In this document: positions 44,367-55,399 of the stretch, one piece after another
How the letters are laid out: every line of letters starts with the position of its first letter
How positions within the stretch are numbered: position 1 is the stretch's first letter
Origin: Cubamyces lactineus
Taxonomy: Eukaryota; Basidiomycota; Agaricomycetes; Polyporales; Polyporaceae
Assembly (NCBI GenBank): GCA_022376465.1
Contig: JACDTU010000003.1
Location: 1,612,001-1,676,000, forward strand
Direction of reading: 5' to 3'
DNA length: 64,000 nucleotides
Notes under the pieces: generated by a model
What the model was told of the DNA's origin: nothing
The model's input: only the letters and a program-made list of their open reading frames with translations
Databases searched by the model: none
Position numbers and translations under genes: made by a program

Positions 44367-45569
44367 ATGCTGCACGGCCTGCTTTGCAGCGCGCCTGCGT
44401 GTGACGTCCTTCTGCCGTTTCTTGACGTCTTTGCCCCTTTCCTAGGAGCCTGCGACCCGAACGCCGTTCTTGCTGCGCGGAAGGTTCCGCTGCGAGGTGC
44501 CTTGCTCTCGCGCCTCGCGTACGCGTCCAAGACGACCCCTCCGCCCGCTCCTATGGACCCCACTCACCCGTTCCCAGACCTCCCTCCGGAGATCATCATC
44601 CAGATCTTTGAGGCGACTGCACGCGCGTCTTGTGATGGAGCGTACGCCATCTCCCTGGTCTGTCGGTGGGCGCGCGACATTGCTTTGCTGCACTTGTTCG
44701 CCACGGTCGTGCACCGTTCAAAACCGTCGTTCTCGGTGACGCTCTCGTCTGGGCAGAGGCAGCCGTCGCGGAGTCGCCCGACAGGTCCGCTGAAGCAGGG
44801 TCATCTCGTCCGCAACCTCTGGACGGAGAGCACCGGCGTAGCACAGCCATCCGCGGAGGAAGACATCCTTCGCGTCTGCCCGAATGTCGAAACCCTCGCT
44901 TTGATGTCATCATCACTCCGCGCCCTCTGGCAGGCGCTACAAGCGCGAGCTGCCGCCTCACGAAAAGAAAGACGGGCCCCGGACGATGCCTTCCTGCACC
45001 GTCTTCGATCGATCACGCTCATCACCCACACCTTCCGATACGACTGGCACTTCCTCGTCGGTGCCCAGCTGTACGATGGCTCCCAGCTGCTGCACAACAT
45101 CACCCACCTTCGCATCCTCGATATGAAGGTTTCTTCGTTCTGTCCCCACAACCTCCTCCCGAACCTCACCCACCTCGCCCTTCCTTACCTCGACCTCGGG
45201 AACAACTTCGAGCAGGATGTCCTCCGTCTGCCGAACGGCGTCCTCGAGCACCGATCTCTCAAGATGATTGTCCTCACGGTTGAGGAGGAAAAGTGGTTGA
45301 CGAACCCGTGGTACAAGATCGCTCGCTACCCGGGCAAAAATACGGCGTCGCCTCGGGAGGCGTTCCGTACGTTGGCCCAGTGGGCGCAGCAGCGAGATGA
45401 CAGGCTTTACGTCGTATTGTCTCCACGGACGGGTGTCGATCCTTGTCATGAGTGGGTCGACGCTGCTCGCGGTGGCATCAGCCTCTGGGACGCTGCAGCC
45501 GAGGCAAGAGCCAACGATTCGCATGGTGCAGGGCTACCGCCTTCGTATCCCAAAACAGCGCGTAGATAG
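44367..45569 (+). CDS. F-box domain protein
   Basis: This single-exon gene encodes 400 codons. The F-box begins FPDLPPEIIIQIFEATARAS, then AISLVCRWARDIALLHLFAT, the typical Skp1-binding sequence of large Agaricomycete F-box families. Downstream are ILRVCPNVETLALMSSSLRA, LLHNITHLRILDMKVSSFCP and LLPNLTHLALPYLDLGNN, a set of leucine-rich strands likely to bind the substrate. The C-terminus includes GVDPCHEWVDAARGGISLWD. The start is uncertain. The first ATG (44367) adds a 62-residue hydrophobic and basic leader; the next ATG (44553, MDPTHPFPDLPPE) begins right at the F-box, as in most relatives. It probably acts as the specificity subunit of an SCF ubiquitin ligase; the target is unknown. Confidence 0.78.
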   Translation: MLHGLLCSAPACDVLLPFLDVFAPFLGACDPNAVLAARKVPLRGALLSRLAYASKTTPPPAPMDPTHPFPDLPPEIIIQIFEATARASCDGAYAISLVCRWARDIALLHLFATVVHRSKPSFSVTLSSGQRQPSRSRPTGPLKQGHLVRNLWTESTGVAQPSAEEDILRVCPNVETLALMSSSLRALWQALQARAAASRKERRAPDDAFLHRLRSITLITHTFRYDWHFLVGAQLYDGSQLLHNITHLRILDMKVSSFCPHNLLPNLTHLALPYLDLGNNFEQDVLRLPNGVLEHRSLKMIVLTVEEEKWLTNPWYKIARYPGKNTASPREAFRTLAQWAQQRDDRLYVVLSPRTGVDPCHEWVDAARGGISLWDAAAEARANDSHGAGLPPSYPKTARR

Positions 45570-46951
45570 GACGACGCTCTCGTCTTATGGTGAGCTCCGT
45601 CCTAGCTTTCAATTTTTACCTAGCTAACGCCATGTTAGTATCAGTACATATTTATGTGCAGCAGGAATGCGCAGAAACACCGCCTTTGTAGAAAGCAAAT
45701 CTCGTCCCGTTAGTACAGTATGTTCTTTCTTGCTCGATATACGTACCGCCCCTTACCTATTCGGCCGGCATTGCTAATACCGGCCATCCAAATTCCGCTG
45801 TTATCGGTTACATCCTTGTTCGTTCTTGTCTTTGCTGAACAGTTGCTATCGTACTATAGATCTCCGCATTCATGCTACATTACACAGCCGTAACTACTTT
45901 ACATTATTCCATTGGAGGGCGGCCCACGCTTTCCGGGCTATGCCAATTCGCACCCGCTTGACATTATTGATGCGCTACTATTCTGGCAGTTGTATCGGAC
46001 GCTTCCTCGCGATCAAATGTATCCGGCACCTCACTCGAGCACGCGTGCAGTAGCGGCTCGAGCCTGGCAATCACTACTGAAGTCGCAGACACGTTGCTTT
46101 ACGTTCAACGTTGTGCTTACTTGGACCCGGTCTTCAGGAACTCGTCGCAAACGCCCACTAGCCGAGAACGTCATCATCACGATGGTTTGCCCTGGGCCCG
46201 AACATATATAGTAGCAGAGGTTTTTGACACTGTCTACGACGACTTGTCCACTACGTCGCTCGCTTTGAACACTTTCTGCGCCCCTGCTGTACCTGTGGCC
46301 CACCCCTGGAGCGAGGCCCGGGAAGCATTCGACCCTAATAGCCAACCGCCCCTGTTTACGCGCGCGGGAGTACGTGACGTCGCGGCCGAGCGCGGGATTC
46401 CTAAACACTTGCCTAACTCGTACGTTCCGTTGCTCCGCGACCTATCGTGACCCTCGGAAGCTATATACGCTTCTCTCACGGGTATTTTCCGCCCTCTCGA
46501 GGCTACGTACGACGGGCAGGTCACCGTCTTACTACCACCACCTCGAGGCGACGCCGTGCAGTGGACTCCGCCCAGCGCAATACGCCGGCTGCGCATACGA
46601 CGGACCCGGATCTGGGGAGATCTTGCCGCGCGGACATTCGTCACACTCACACGACACGAGATCTGACACTCGAAGGCCTGCATCACTGTAAGTCCCATCT
46701 TCGCGGCCTAGCGTGGTCTATGCGCTGGCTGTACTACTCACCGTTAGCGAACCCTTGGCGGCCACTCTGGCGTGAAATGGCACCCACATCGCTAAACAGC
46801 GCGGGTGATTCGTCGAGATGCACGGTTGCTGACTCCCGCTTTCGTTGTTTGCGCACAGACTCATCGTAAGCCTGCTGGTCGTGAATGAGGGGCGCCGTCC
46901 CCTGCTGTGTGCCCCTCCCACGGTTGCCTGAGCCAAGTCCGCCGGGCGTGC
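45570..46951. other. Intergenic region with a possible decayed gene
   Basis: About 1.4 kb. A frame at 46094-46450 encodes LPWARTYIVAEVFDTVYDD, FCAPAVPVAHPWSEAREAF and RDVAAERGIPKHLPNSYVPL. It reads like protein but lacks a start context and a known domain. An upstream piece near 45912-46080 (ANSHPLDIIDALLFWQLYRT) may belong to it. I cannot assemble a full model, so this may be a relic or a gene I do not recognise. Confidence 0.3.
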
Positions 46952-48803
46952 ATGTCTCCTGACGCCGCCTTGAGCCCCAGTCTTGATTCGACTATTGGCG
47001 TCGAACTGATTGGCTTTGGCATCGCTCTAGCGTGAGTGCTCATCGCGTGTACACATACACAATGCCGTCTCATATTTGGACGTTCCGTAGGTTGTTTGGT
47101 GTCGCAACTGCACAAACTGTTGCATATTGGTTGCGCTATGGTCCAGGGCGAGTAACGGTAACACGGCCCTGCATTTACATGGTATGTTTTACATAGAATA
47201 TGCTCACGACGCGGACAGTGATACTGACACGCGCGGTACAACTAGGTCTCGGTGTTATGGTGATGCAGCCTACAGCGTGTCTCGGCACCGGAGTATCTCT
47301 AACGGGCTGCTATGTATAGGGTCATCAACAGTATCCACGTCGCCATGCTCTCCTACGTGATTGGGGATTATCTCATATCACGACGTGGAGACCCGACTGT
47401 CTTCATTCGGCCGCCATGGACAATTGCTGTAAGCCGCTCCCACCGTGTCTAGGCACACGCCATACTCACGACATGTGGTATTTAGGCGATCATCATCGTT
47501 ACTGTACGTGCTTGCAGTTGTCTGAAGCGAATTATGGTGCGATTCAGCCCTGACTTGCAGGAGATCAACAGCATCTTGGTCAGACTGTAGGTCGCTTTGA
47601 CGTTCACGTATTTGTTCATTATGGGAGCTCAGCCTATCATTAGCGGGTATGCATATAGGATATGGAGATGTAAGCTAAGCCTGCGTCTCGCGAGCGTTAC
47701 TCACCATTTCCACTCAGACAGCGGAAGGAAACCACTCGTACCATGTATCATAGTGAGTGTCCCATCAAGGTCGCGTTGATATCTCTGTTTGACGTTACCT
47801 CGATCGCAGTTGGCGACATCTTTATTCATCCTCGGTAACACCATTCCGTCGTCTAGAAGTACGACTGATACTCAACCACTTACATCGCCCATTGATATAG
47901 CGATCAATCTAGGTTGGTCTTCCGGATTTCTATGCAGGAGTAGACTCTGACTATTTTCGTGTAGTATTCTCTGCACTAGAGTATGTTTCTTGCCTTGGTC
48001 AGTCATCGCGCTATAACTCACGATCTATGCAGGGTGCATCTGGAGACCTGGCTCGAAGGACGACGCTTCCAGGTACGAGTCACCATCGCAATTCGCTAGT
48101 CACGCATGTCCTCTTTGGCCTAATTACCAGTGACCAGTGGATCCTGTACGCTGCGTTCTCGTGCCAAATCGTGATAGACGGGTGGATCGCTTTCTACATG
48201 TGCCTCGTGATGAGTCGGTTCAAGACAGGGCTACAACGGTATGGTGCACGCACGACGTCGGCGTACGCTGATTGCTGCAACTCATGGCGGTCTGCTCCAG
48301 TCTTGACCTCGTCATCAAAGCCATTTTAATGTATGTCGTGAACACGGGTTTCCTCACCACGTATGTCCTCACAGCCTCTACCACTCCCGTCAACCACATG
48401 CTCACATGCGATCTTCTAGTGCGGGCGTCGCGTTCGGCATCATCTTCGTGCGTACCCCATTGCTTGGTGTGGCCCTTCGTTGATACTTTGAACGCAGTTC
48501 GTCACCCAACCTGCGTCGTTCGTTTTCATTGGCATATACTTCACGCTGCCCAAACGTGAGTCCGAATGCACACGCCTCATATATCCCGCTTGTTCTCACA
48601 GACTCCGCTCGTGTGCAGTATACACCTGCGCCTTCCTTGGCGTATTAAACGCAGAGCAACGTCTCATCCGACAAGCGAGCGGCGAAGGGCTCGGCACACC
48701 CGTGCCTGTGCTCTCCTCTGCGGTGCGGATAGGTTCTTCTACGTTCGTGTGGGAGGACGACCAGACGTCGCTCCCGCTGGACATGTCCGAGACGACGTGC
48801 TAG
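46952..48803 (+). CDS. DUF6534-family multi-pass membrane protein
   Basis: The start MSPDAALSPSLDSTIGVELI followed by hydrophobic GFGIALALFGVATAQTVAYW is the classic opening of the basidiomycete DUF6534 family. Next come RVINSIHVAMLSYVIGDYLI after an intron, FTYLFIMGAQPIISGYAYRI, LATSLFILG, WIAFYMCLVMSRFKTGLQR and DLVIKAILMYVVNTGFLTT. The tail contains AGVAFGIIF, FVTQPASFVFIGIYFTLPK and CAVYTCAFLGVLNAEQRLIR, ending in an acidic stretch with stop at 48801-48803. About seven membrane helices are expected. Many short introns are needed; those at 47035 and 48559 have good borders, while the 47400-48050 part is hard to assemble and may be damaged. The family's function is unknown. Confidence 0.68.
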
Positions 48804-49340
48804 CGCCGCGGTAGGCAGGCGCATATTCATGTTTCTTTCGCCTTTCGGTCTCGGGCCATGATGATATTGAGCATGATGCGCACGGACTCGCCATGTTTGC
48901 TCAGCAGTTCCCCGGATTTGCATGATTTCCGGTAGAATGTACGATGTATTACGGATCTTTAGGGATGGTAGTAGTGGGTTGGGATGGACAATATCCCGTA
49001 GAATCTATAGGAATGTTATATCGAAGTTGTATCGACCTTCACCGGAGTGCCTAGAGTCAAACGGTGCGCAACAGTCGCCGTGTACTGTTGGCGCGTGAGT
49101 CTCAAGTAGTGTATCTCAGATCTGGCATGCCTTCTCCGATTTGAACGGACTGCAGTCTCCCGCGCGAGCGTCAACTGGGCAAGCTTCCGCTCTTCCACGT
49201 ACCTGCTTGCTTGTCTTTCGTTTGAACAGCGCATTCTGCTGGACGTCACGTTTTACTTGGGAGCACTACATCCTTGTGTATACTACGCTGCTCACTGGAT
49301 TGCTTGAGCTTGGTCGAAGTGCTGGACATCTTCGCCAACC
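48804..49340. other. Intergenic region, no gene recognised
   Basis: About 540 bases lie between two plus-strand genes. Open frames are short and unsupported. It should hold the SVP26 promoter. Confidence 0.5.
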
Positions 49341-50569
49341 ATGACGCTGCTACACCTTATGAGGTGAGAGACCTGTCTATCCGCCACATGCACGCTCGTG
49401 TTCACCCATGCGCGGCATATAGTTATGCGGGCGCGGCAGCTGCGTTTATCTTCGTGACACTGTCATTAGGTGAAGTACTATGGTTGTACATACGGATACC
49501 GATGTGCTAAGACATTTCTCTAGCGAGTGGACTTCTATGGATATCCGAGCTTATTGAGGAGCACTCCCGGATAGCGAAGGTGGTGGGTCAGAGGAGCATA
49601 TATGTGAGTTTCCTCTCCACCAGTGCCGTAGAGTTTCTAATGTTTCGTTAGGCCATCATCCTAGTCCACATCCTACTATACTTCTACGACGCTTTACCCC
49701 TCAAGCACATCCTATTCTCGATATTCTGCCACATCGTCTACCTGCAGAACTTCACACCCACCTGGCCGTTCATATCCCTCACCTCACCAAGCTTCATCGG
49801 CTCATGCGTCCTCGTCGTACTCGACCACTTCATGTGGTTCTTCTACTTCGCGCGGATCACGCAGGAGGCGCGGCACAGAGCGCACCGTGCCTACCGTGGC
49901 CCACCTCCCCCGCATCCCATCCCCAACTTTGGCGACATCGCGACGTTCTTTGGCGTGTGTGTCTGGCTCGCGCCGTTGTTCCTCTTCCTCAGCTTGAGTG
50001 CGAACGACAACGCGTTGCCCGTCAACGCCTCCGGTGAGTCCTCCGCATGCTATACTGTGTATCTGGTTCTCACGTTTGGTGCAGGTACGAGTAGTGTTCC
50101 GACTTCCCCAACAGCACCCACGCGACCGGGACTGAGCAGGTCTCGTACGTCCCTCTTCAAGGCGCTCTACGACGCCCTTCCCATCGACTCGCTCCCTCGA
50201 CTTCGCCCGCGGGCTCGTAGACGGGATACGTCAGAAGGGATTATCGCCCCGCGCTCTCCACGTACCGCTCCTCCATCGCCCGGTCTGGGGCCGGTACCCG
50301 CAATGAGTGGGCTGCCCTCTCCGATGCTCTCGCCCCGACGCGTTTCGAGCGACAGCTACCGGCCAGGCTCGCCCTCCCATCACCTGTCCGCGGGGAATGC
50401 GGCGCAGTCGTCGGGCTCGTCTGGCTTCTCGCTGGGCGCGCCACCGCGGAGGTCGATTGGGGACGAGCCGCCTAAGGGGAGTGGATCTTCGTCAGGGCCG
50501 AGACGACTAGAGATGCGACGAGTGGCCAGCGCGCAGGTGAATGGCAGCACGATGGGGCAGGATTCATGA
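49341..50569 (+). CDS. SVP26: Svp26/TEX261-family COPII cargo adaptor
   Basis: The protein is an early-Golgi and ER membrane protein that helps load selected type II membrane proteins, such as mannosyltransferases in yeast, into COPII vesicles. ATG at 49341. Exons give MTLLHLMSYAGAAAAFIFV, TLSLASGLLWISELIEEHSR, VVGQRSIYAIILVHILLYFY and DALPLKHILFSIFCHIVYLQ. The signature NFTPTWPFISLTSPSFIGSC follows, then VLVVLDHFMWFFYFARITQE and FGDIATFFGVCVWLAPLFLF. A last exon adds about 155 residues rich in Ser, Pro and Arg (PTAPTRPGLSRSRTSLFKAL, SPSPMLSPRR-type repeats), absent from short yeast forms. Four introns splice in phase. The core is complete, so function is probably retained; the tail may be regulatory or phosphorylated. 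Confidence 0.9.
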
Positions 50570-51122
50570 TATTACGAGCACGGACTCTGGCGTAGTAGTT
50601 TTGTCTTTCGGGGATGTAGCGCGTACACACCAATCTCATCATGAGATATCGCGTTACTGCAGGGTTAACTGCACTGACCAGACTGTGTGTTCAAGTCTTT
50701 GTGCATGTAACGAAGTAAGGTATGCAGAATACCAGTTGTAGCGTCAATCGTGAGTCTGAACGTTCGACCATTCGCGTTTCGGGATCCCGTATACGAGCGC
50801 GGTATAGCGGAGCACACAGCCACCAATCGCCTGCTTCTAACCACCACTCATCCTCCCAAGCACTATAGACCCCCTGCTGAGCCTGGTTGCCTTGAAATCT
50901 ACGTCTCTTTGTGTGTGCCAGATCCTGGTCAATCTTTCTGAAAGCGGTAATCCCGCAGTACACTCTCAGCTGGAGGCGAACTGTGCAGCTGCAGCCGTAG
51001 CCTCCCTCACGCCGCCTCACGCCTCGCGGGCTCTGGGAACTCCACGCTCGGCTTTCTTCGCGCCTGCATCTTGCTCATCGCTCTAGTGTGGCCATTCATT
51101 TTGTCTCTGGAGATCTGCAAGG
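50570..51122. other. Intergenic region, no gene recognised
   Basis: About 550 bases separate SVP26 from the phosphatase gene, both on the plus strand. Only short unsupported open frames are seen. Confidence 0.5.
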
Positions 51123-54100
51123 ATGTACTTGTATCTGAGTGAGATTCCCCGTTCGCTTTATCTAGTGACTTCCCAGCAGGAGGAACGGAGAGGTTGCCCT
51201 GCGCGAGCCCTCGTCTTCCGCGCCGCTCCGAACTCGTCGTGTCAAGCCATAGTGGAATTCCTGCGCAAGGACGATGTCGACTTGACCAATGCTGTGAGGC
51301 TCACGTCGCGGATCGTCAAGGGATGCTTGGGTCTGATTTCCATCGCGGACGGTACGTTGTACGTTTGTAATGTACGCATCCGATGGGCTCGTTTCTAACA
51401 TCCACGTAGAAATGTTCCTGGTTGTTGTCACGTCTGCGACAGAGATTGGCAACACGAGGCCATCGTCTCGTACTCCAGAGACGGTTTGTCAGATCCATGA
51501 CGTCGGCTTCTACTGCCTCACTTCGTCTCTCTGGGATGATCTCTCGCTCAACTCGGATTCTTTGGCAAGCACTACTTTCGGAGACCAAAATGACATGTAC
51601 GCGAGAGACTACAACGCCAGCGGGAGTGCTACTCCGGCACCCGAACATCCGTGCCAACCCCTCAGGAAGTTGATCTCGACGGGCACCTTCTACTACGCGT
51701 CAGATCAATGGGACATCTCGTCTCGTCTGCAACGAAGGATTACACGAACGGAGCCCTGGGACTTGTCCGCGTACGATGACCGTTTCGTGTGGAACGAGTA
51801 CATCATCAAAAGCTTGCTTGACTTCCGGGAACGCCTTGACCCCTCCGAACGAGCAGAAATGGACCAATGCCAATTCATTGTGAGCATAAAGTTCAACGTA
51901 ATTCGTGCTTCCAGCCTCATAGTCCGATAGGTCCTCGCCATACAAGGGTTTGTCGGCGTATGCACGCTCGCCTTGCCTGCGCCACCGACGAACGGCACCC
52001 CGGTCATTGCAACACTCACGCTCATCTCGAGGCTGGGTTGGAAGCGGGCTGGAACTAGGTTCAATACGCGGGGTGTCGACGACGACGGGAATTGCGCCAA
52101 CTTCGTTGAGGTACTGCAGAGTGCCGTATCCCGTGCAGTCAGGAAGGCTGATCTCGCCTTCAGACGGAGACCGTCTTCAGCACGGACCAACATTGCTATA
52201 GTTATGTACAAGTACGGGGTAGCGTTCCATGTATGTATTCCTTCGAATCCGCGATACCGTACCGGTATTCACCATTCCGTCTCTCACCATGCACTGGATT
52301 GTGTTCACAGTGTTCTGGGAACAGCAAGGCTTGCAGACGTTCGGACAGCGCATTCAAATTACGCGCCCTCACGCTTCGCAGCCTGCGTTCGACAGACACT
52401 TCGCGGGCTTGGTGGAAGAGTATGGTGCAGTGCACGCCATCAACCTCTTAGGGACGAAGGAGAATGAAGCGGCACTCACCTCCGCGTACTCTCGACACAT
52501 GAAGTCGGCACAGCATGCCCTCGGAGATGCCATCGGATTGACCAGTTTTGATTTTCACGCTGCTGTTCGGATCGGTGGGCATGAGAGTGTCTTTCGGGAA
52601 ATAAGGTAATTCTACACGCTTCTCTTACTTGCGCTCATACTCAAAACCCGGTATTACAGACATCTGGAGAGCGTTACGGACAATCTGGACAAATTCGGCT
52701 TTGCACTTGCGGACGCAAGCACGGACGAAATTGTCACGGAGCAAAAGGGTGTCTTCCGAACGAACTGTTTAGACTGGTAAGCCTCTTTCCTCCCTGCTAA
52801 CAAACCTTAGTAGCCTGAAGATTCTGCCTTGTAGCCTTGATCGTACGAACTTCGTCCAAGATATTCTTTCACGCACTGCTCTTGAACAGTACCTGATGCA
52901 CACCCGGCGAGAATGGATACACTCAGGCTCGCTTTGGTCCAACCATGGAGAGATGTGGGCAGAGAATGGCGACGCGCTGTCTCGCATATACGCAGGCACT
53001 GGCGCCCTGAACACTGGCTTCACGCGAAGCGGTAAGCGGACGCTCGCAGGCGTGCTGTCGGATGCAACGAAGAGCGTGTCCCGTGCATATATCAACAATT
53101 TCCAGGATAAGGGCAAGCAAGCGGCCATCGATATGTTCGTGGTATGTACAACCGCACGGCGGCCGATGTGGACATGCTGACAGCATCTCAGGGAAATCTC
53201 AGTACTCAGCGTCAAGTTACCATCTTCGACCCCATACACGACTCTGTGCGTGCGGTATTGGAAAGCCGGTACGCCGATTATCCTCTTTCATGGGTGTTGT
53301 CCTTATCTCAACATATGTTTGAAGGCTATCGGAGTATTCTACAACAAAGCAATGCACAATATTTGCAGGGACGTGGAATTTGAATGGCAGAGTCAGTCTA
53401 TTAAGGCTCGTAGTGAGCTATCGCTAATCACTCGCACTAGCCCCCTTCTTCTGAGTCGCTGCTACCATGGCTATTCCCTCGGCCAAGTAAGTGCAGCCCC
53501 CCATCGTTTCTGTAGTAGATTGCTCATGACGCTATGCAGATGCCCCAGAGTGAGCCGACTCAGCTCTATGCCGATTTCTCTGTGTTGACATCTCCCAGAC
53601 CCGACCTCTTCGTGCTAGGTTTCCAGGAGATTGTCCCTCTCACGGCGCAGCAAATCGTACAGACCGACCCTGAGAAAAAGTACGTCTTCAACGTTCATTT
53701 CATATACACGAACTGACGTGGTATATCAGACGGGTATGGGAATCAAAGATTCTGGACACCCTAGAACGTCGACCGAACAAGAAAAGCAGTTACATCTTGC
53801 TACGTAGTCATCAGGTGAGATCGCAAATATCAAGCCATACTGCCACTGCTGACGATGTTGCAGCTCGTCGGAACGGCCTTGTTGGTTTTCGTGAAGAAGG
53901 AACTCACAGCCGTCATGCGCAACGTCGAAGCTGCATCACACAAGGTTTGGAAAATTGAGAGTGTTACTTGCGCAATGTTGACATGCAATCACAGACGGGT
54001 CTTCGGGGCATGTCAGGCAACAAGGGGGCGGTCGGTATACGCCTCGACTACCACGACACCAGCTTCTGCTTCCTCACAGCACATTTTGCTGCTGGGCATT

Positions 54101-55285
54101 CCAACGTTGTCGAGCGCAATGCAGACTACCGAACTATCGTGAACGGGCTCCATTTCTTGAAGGGCAAGACAATCGAGAGTCATCAGTAAGTCGCCTGCGA
54201 CATCTTCACTTGGCACAATGTAGTGACCCTGTGACGCAGGAATGTCGTCTGGTTGGCGGACACCAACTACCGAATCGATCTTGACAACGAACGGGTAAGG
54301 ACCCTCGCCTTGATAGATGATTTCGATGCCCTTCTCGCTGCCGATCAGGTACGTGTGTTAGTCGCCTGTAGGGGTTGAGCATAGTTCCTAATATTGTGAG
54401 CGTTCAGCTAAGGCGCGCCATGGATGAGCGCGCCGTATTTGAAGGGTATCAGGAAGGACCGCTCTTGTTCAGGCCGACGTACAAGTACGACCTCGGAACG
54501 GACAACTACGATACTAGCGAGAAAATGCGGGTTCCAGCTTGGACGGGTATGTCAATATGCCTCAACCTTTCTTGATGGAGCTCATACGGCCACATTCAGA
54601 TCGCATATTGTTCAAGGGCAACAGCCTTGACCTCTCGGTGTACTCTAGGGCGGAACTCAGATGCTCTGACCATCGGCCTGGTACGTAAGACAATGTGGCA
54701 TTCATGGATTGGGTTGACAGGCGGCGGATAGTCTTTGCGATATTCAGGGCAGAAGTAAGGATAATCGACCATACCAAGCGGGCCGCACTCTCGAAATTGC
54801 TCCTGGAGAACGTAACGAGCACCGCACCTGGCGAGAAGCTTGACGAAAAGCTCGCTAGTCTTACCTTCACTCCCGAGGAGACCGAACGTAGGTGTTCTGC
54901 TGACAATTCACCTTTCTCAGCCAACTGACCATATCGCATGCGCCCAGTCCCACCACCTAGTTCAGACGACTTCGCCTGGTGGGATGACCCAGGTCAGTTA
55001 CAATCATCATGTTGTGCACTAAGCCGCGCGTAGCTAACGCTCCCAATAGAACATCCCAATGGCATCGTCATTCCACTGCCGTCAAGAAACGGCTCACACG
55101 GGCGCAGTAGCAATCCTTTCGACTCGTCGAGCGATTCCTCAATCTCGTCCTCTCCTTCCTCGTCTGAGGAGGAGCTGTACCACGCGCTGCAAGCTCCAAT
55201 TACGCCTGCCCAAGCAACCACCACCCGCAGACCACCACCACCTCCCCCTCGGGCGGGTAAGACGGCATCCGAATCAGACTCGTAG
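51123..55285 (+). CDS. Synaptojanin-type phosphoinositide phosphatase (Sac1 plus 5-phosphatase domains)
   Basis: Like yeast Inp51/52/53, it should dephosphorylate PI(4,5)P2 and PI4P at the plasma membrane and endosomes. The N-terminus is MYLYLSEIPRSLYLVTSQQE. The Sac domain has YYASDQWDISSRLQRR, FVWNEYIIKSLL, NFVE/TETVF, GSVPLFWEQQG, and the catalytic C-x5-R in FRTNCLDCLDRTNFVQD. The 5-phosphatase domain has GTWNLNG, DLFVLGFQEIVPLTAQQI, GMSGNKGAVGIRLDYHDTSF, CFLTAHFAAGHSN, VWLADTNYRIDL, VPAWTDRILFKG and CSDHRPV. The WLADTNYR element differs from the usual WLGDFNYR at two positions, though the catalytic Asp-Asn pair is kept. The tail is Pro/Ser-rich (TTTRRPPPPPPRAGK) as in proteins that recruit endocytic SH3 partners. 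Many short introns; exons around 53370-53540 are tentative. It ends at TAG 55283-55285. Confidence 0.9.
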
Positions 55286-55399
55286 CTAGAGCATAGAAAT
55301 AAGGACGATGTATATTACAGACAGCAATACCCCCGCAGCTGTTCGGAGATGAGCGCAAAAAGGGAGGACGTGGATACAATGATAAAAGCACATGCGTGG

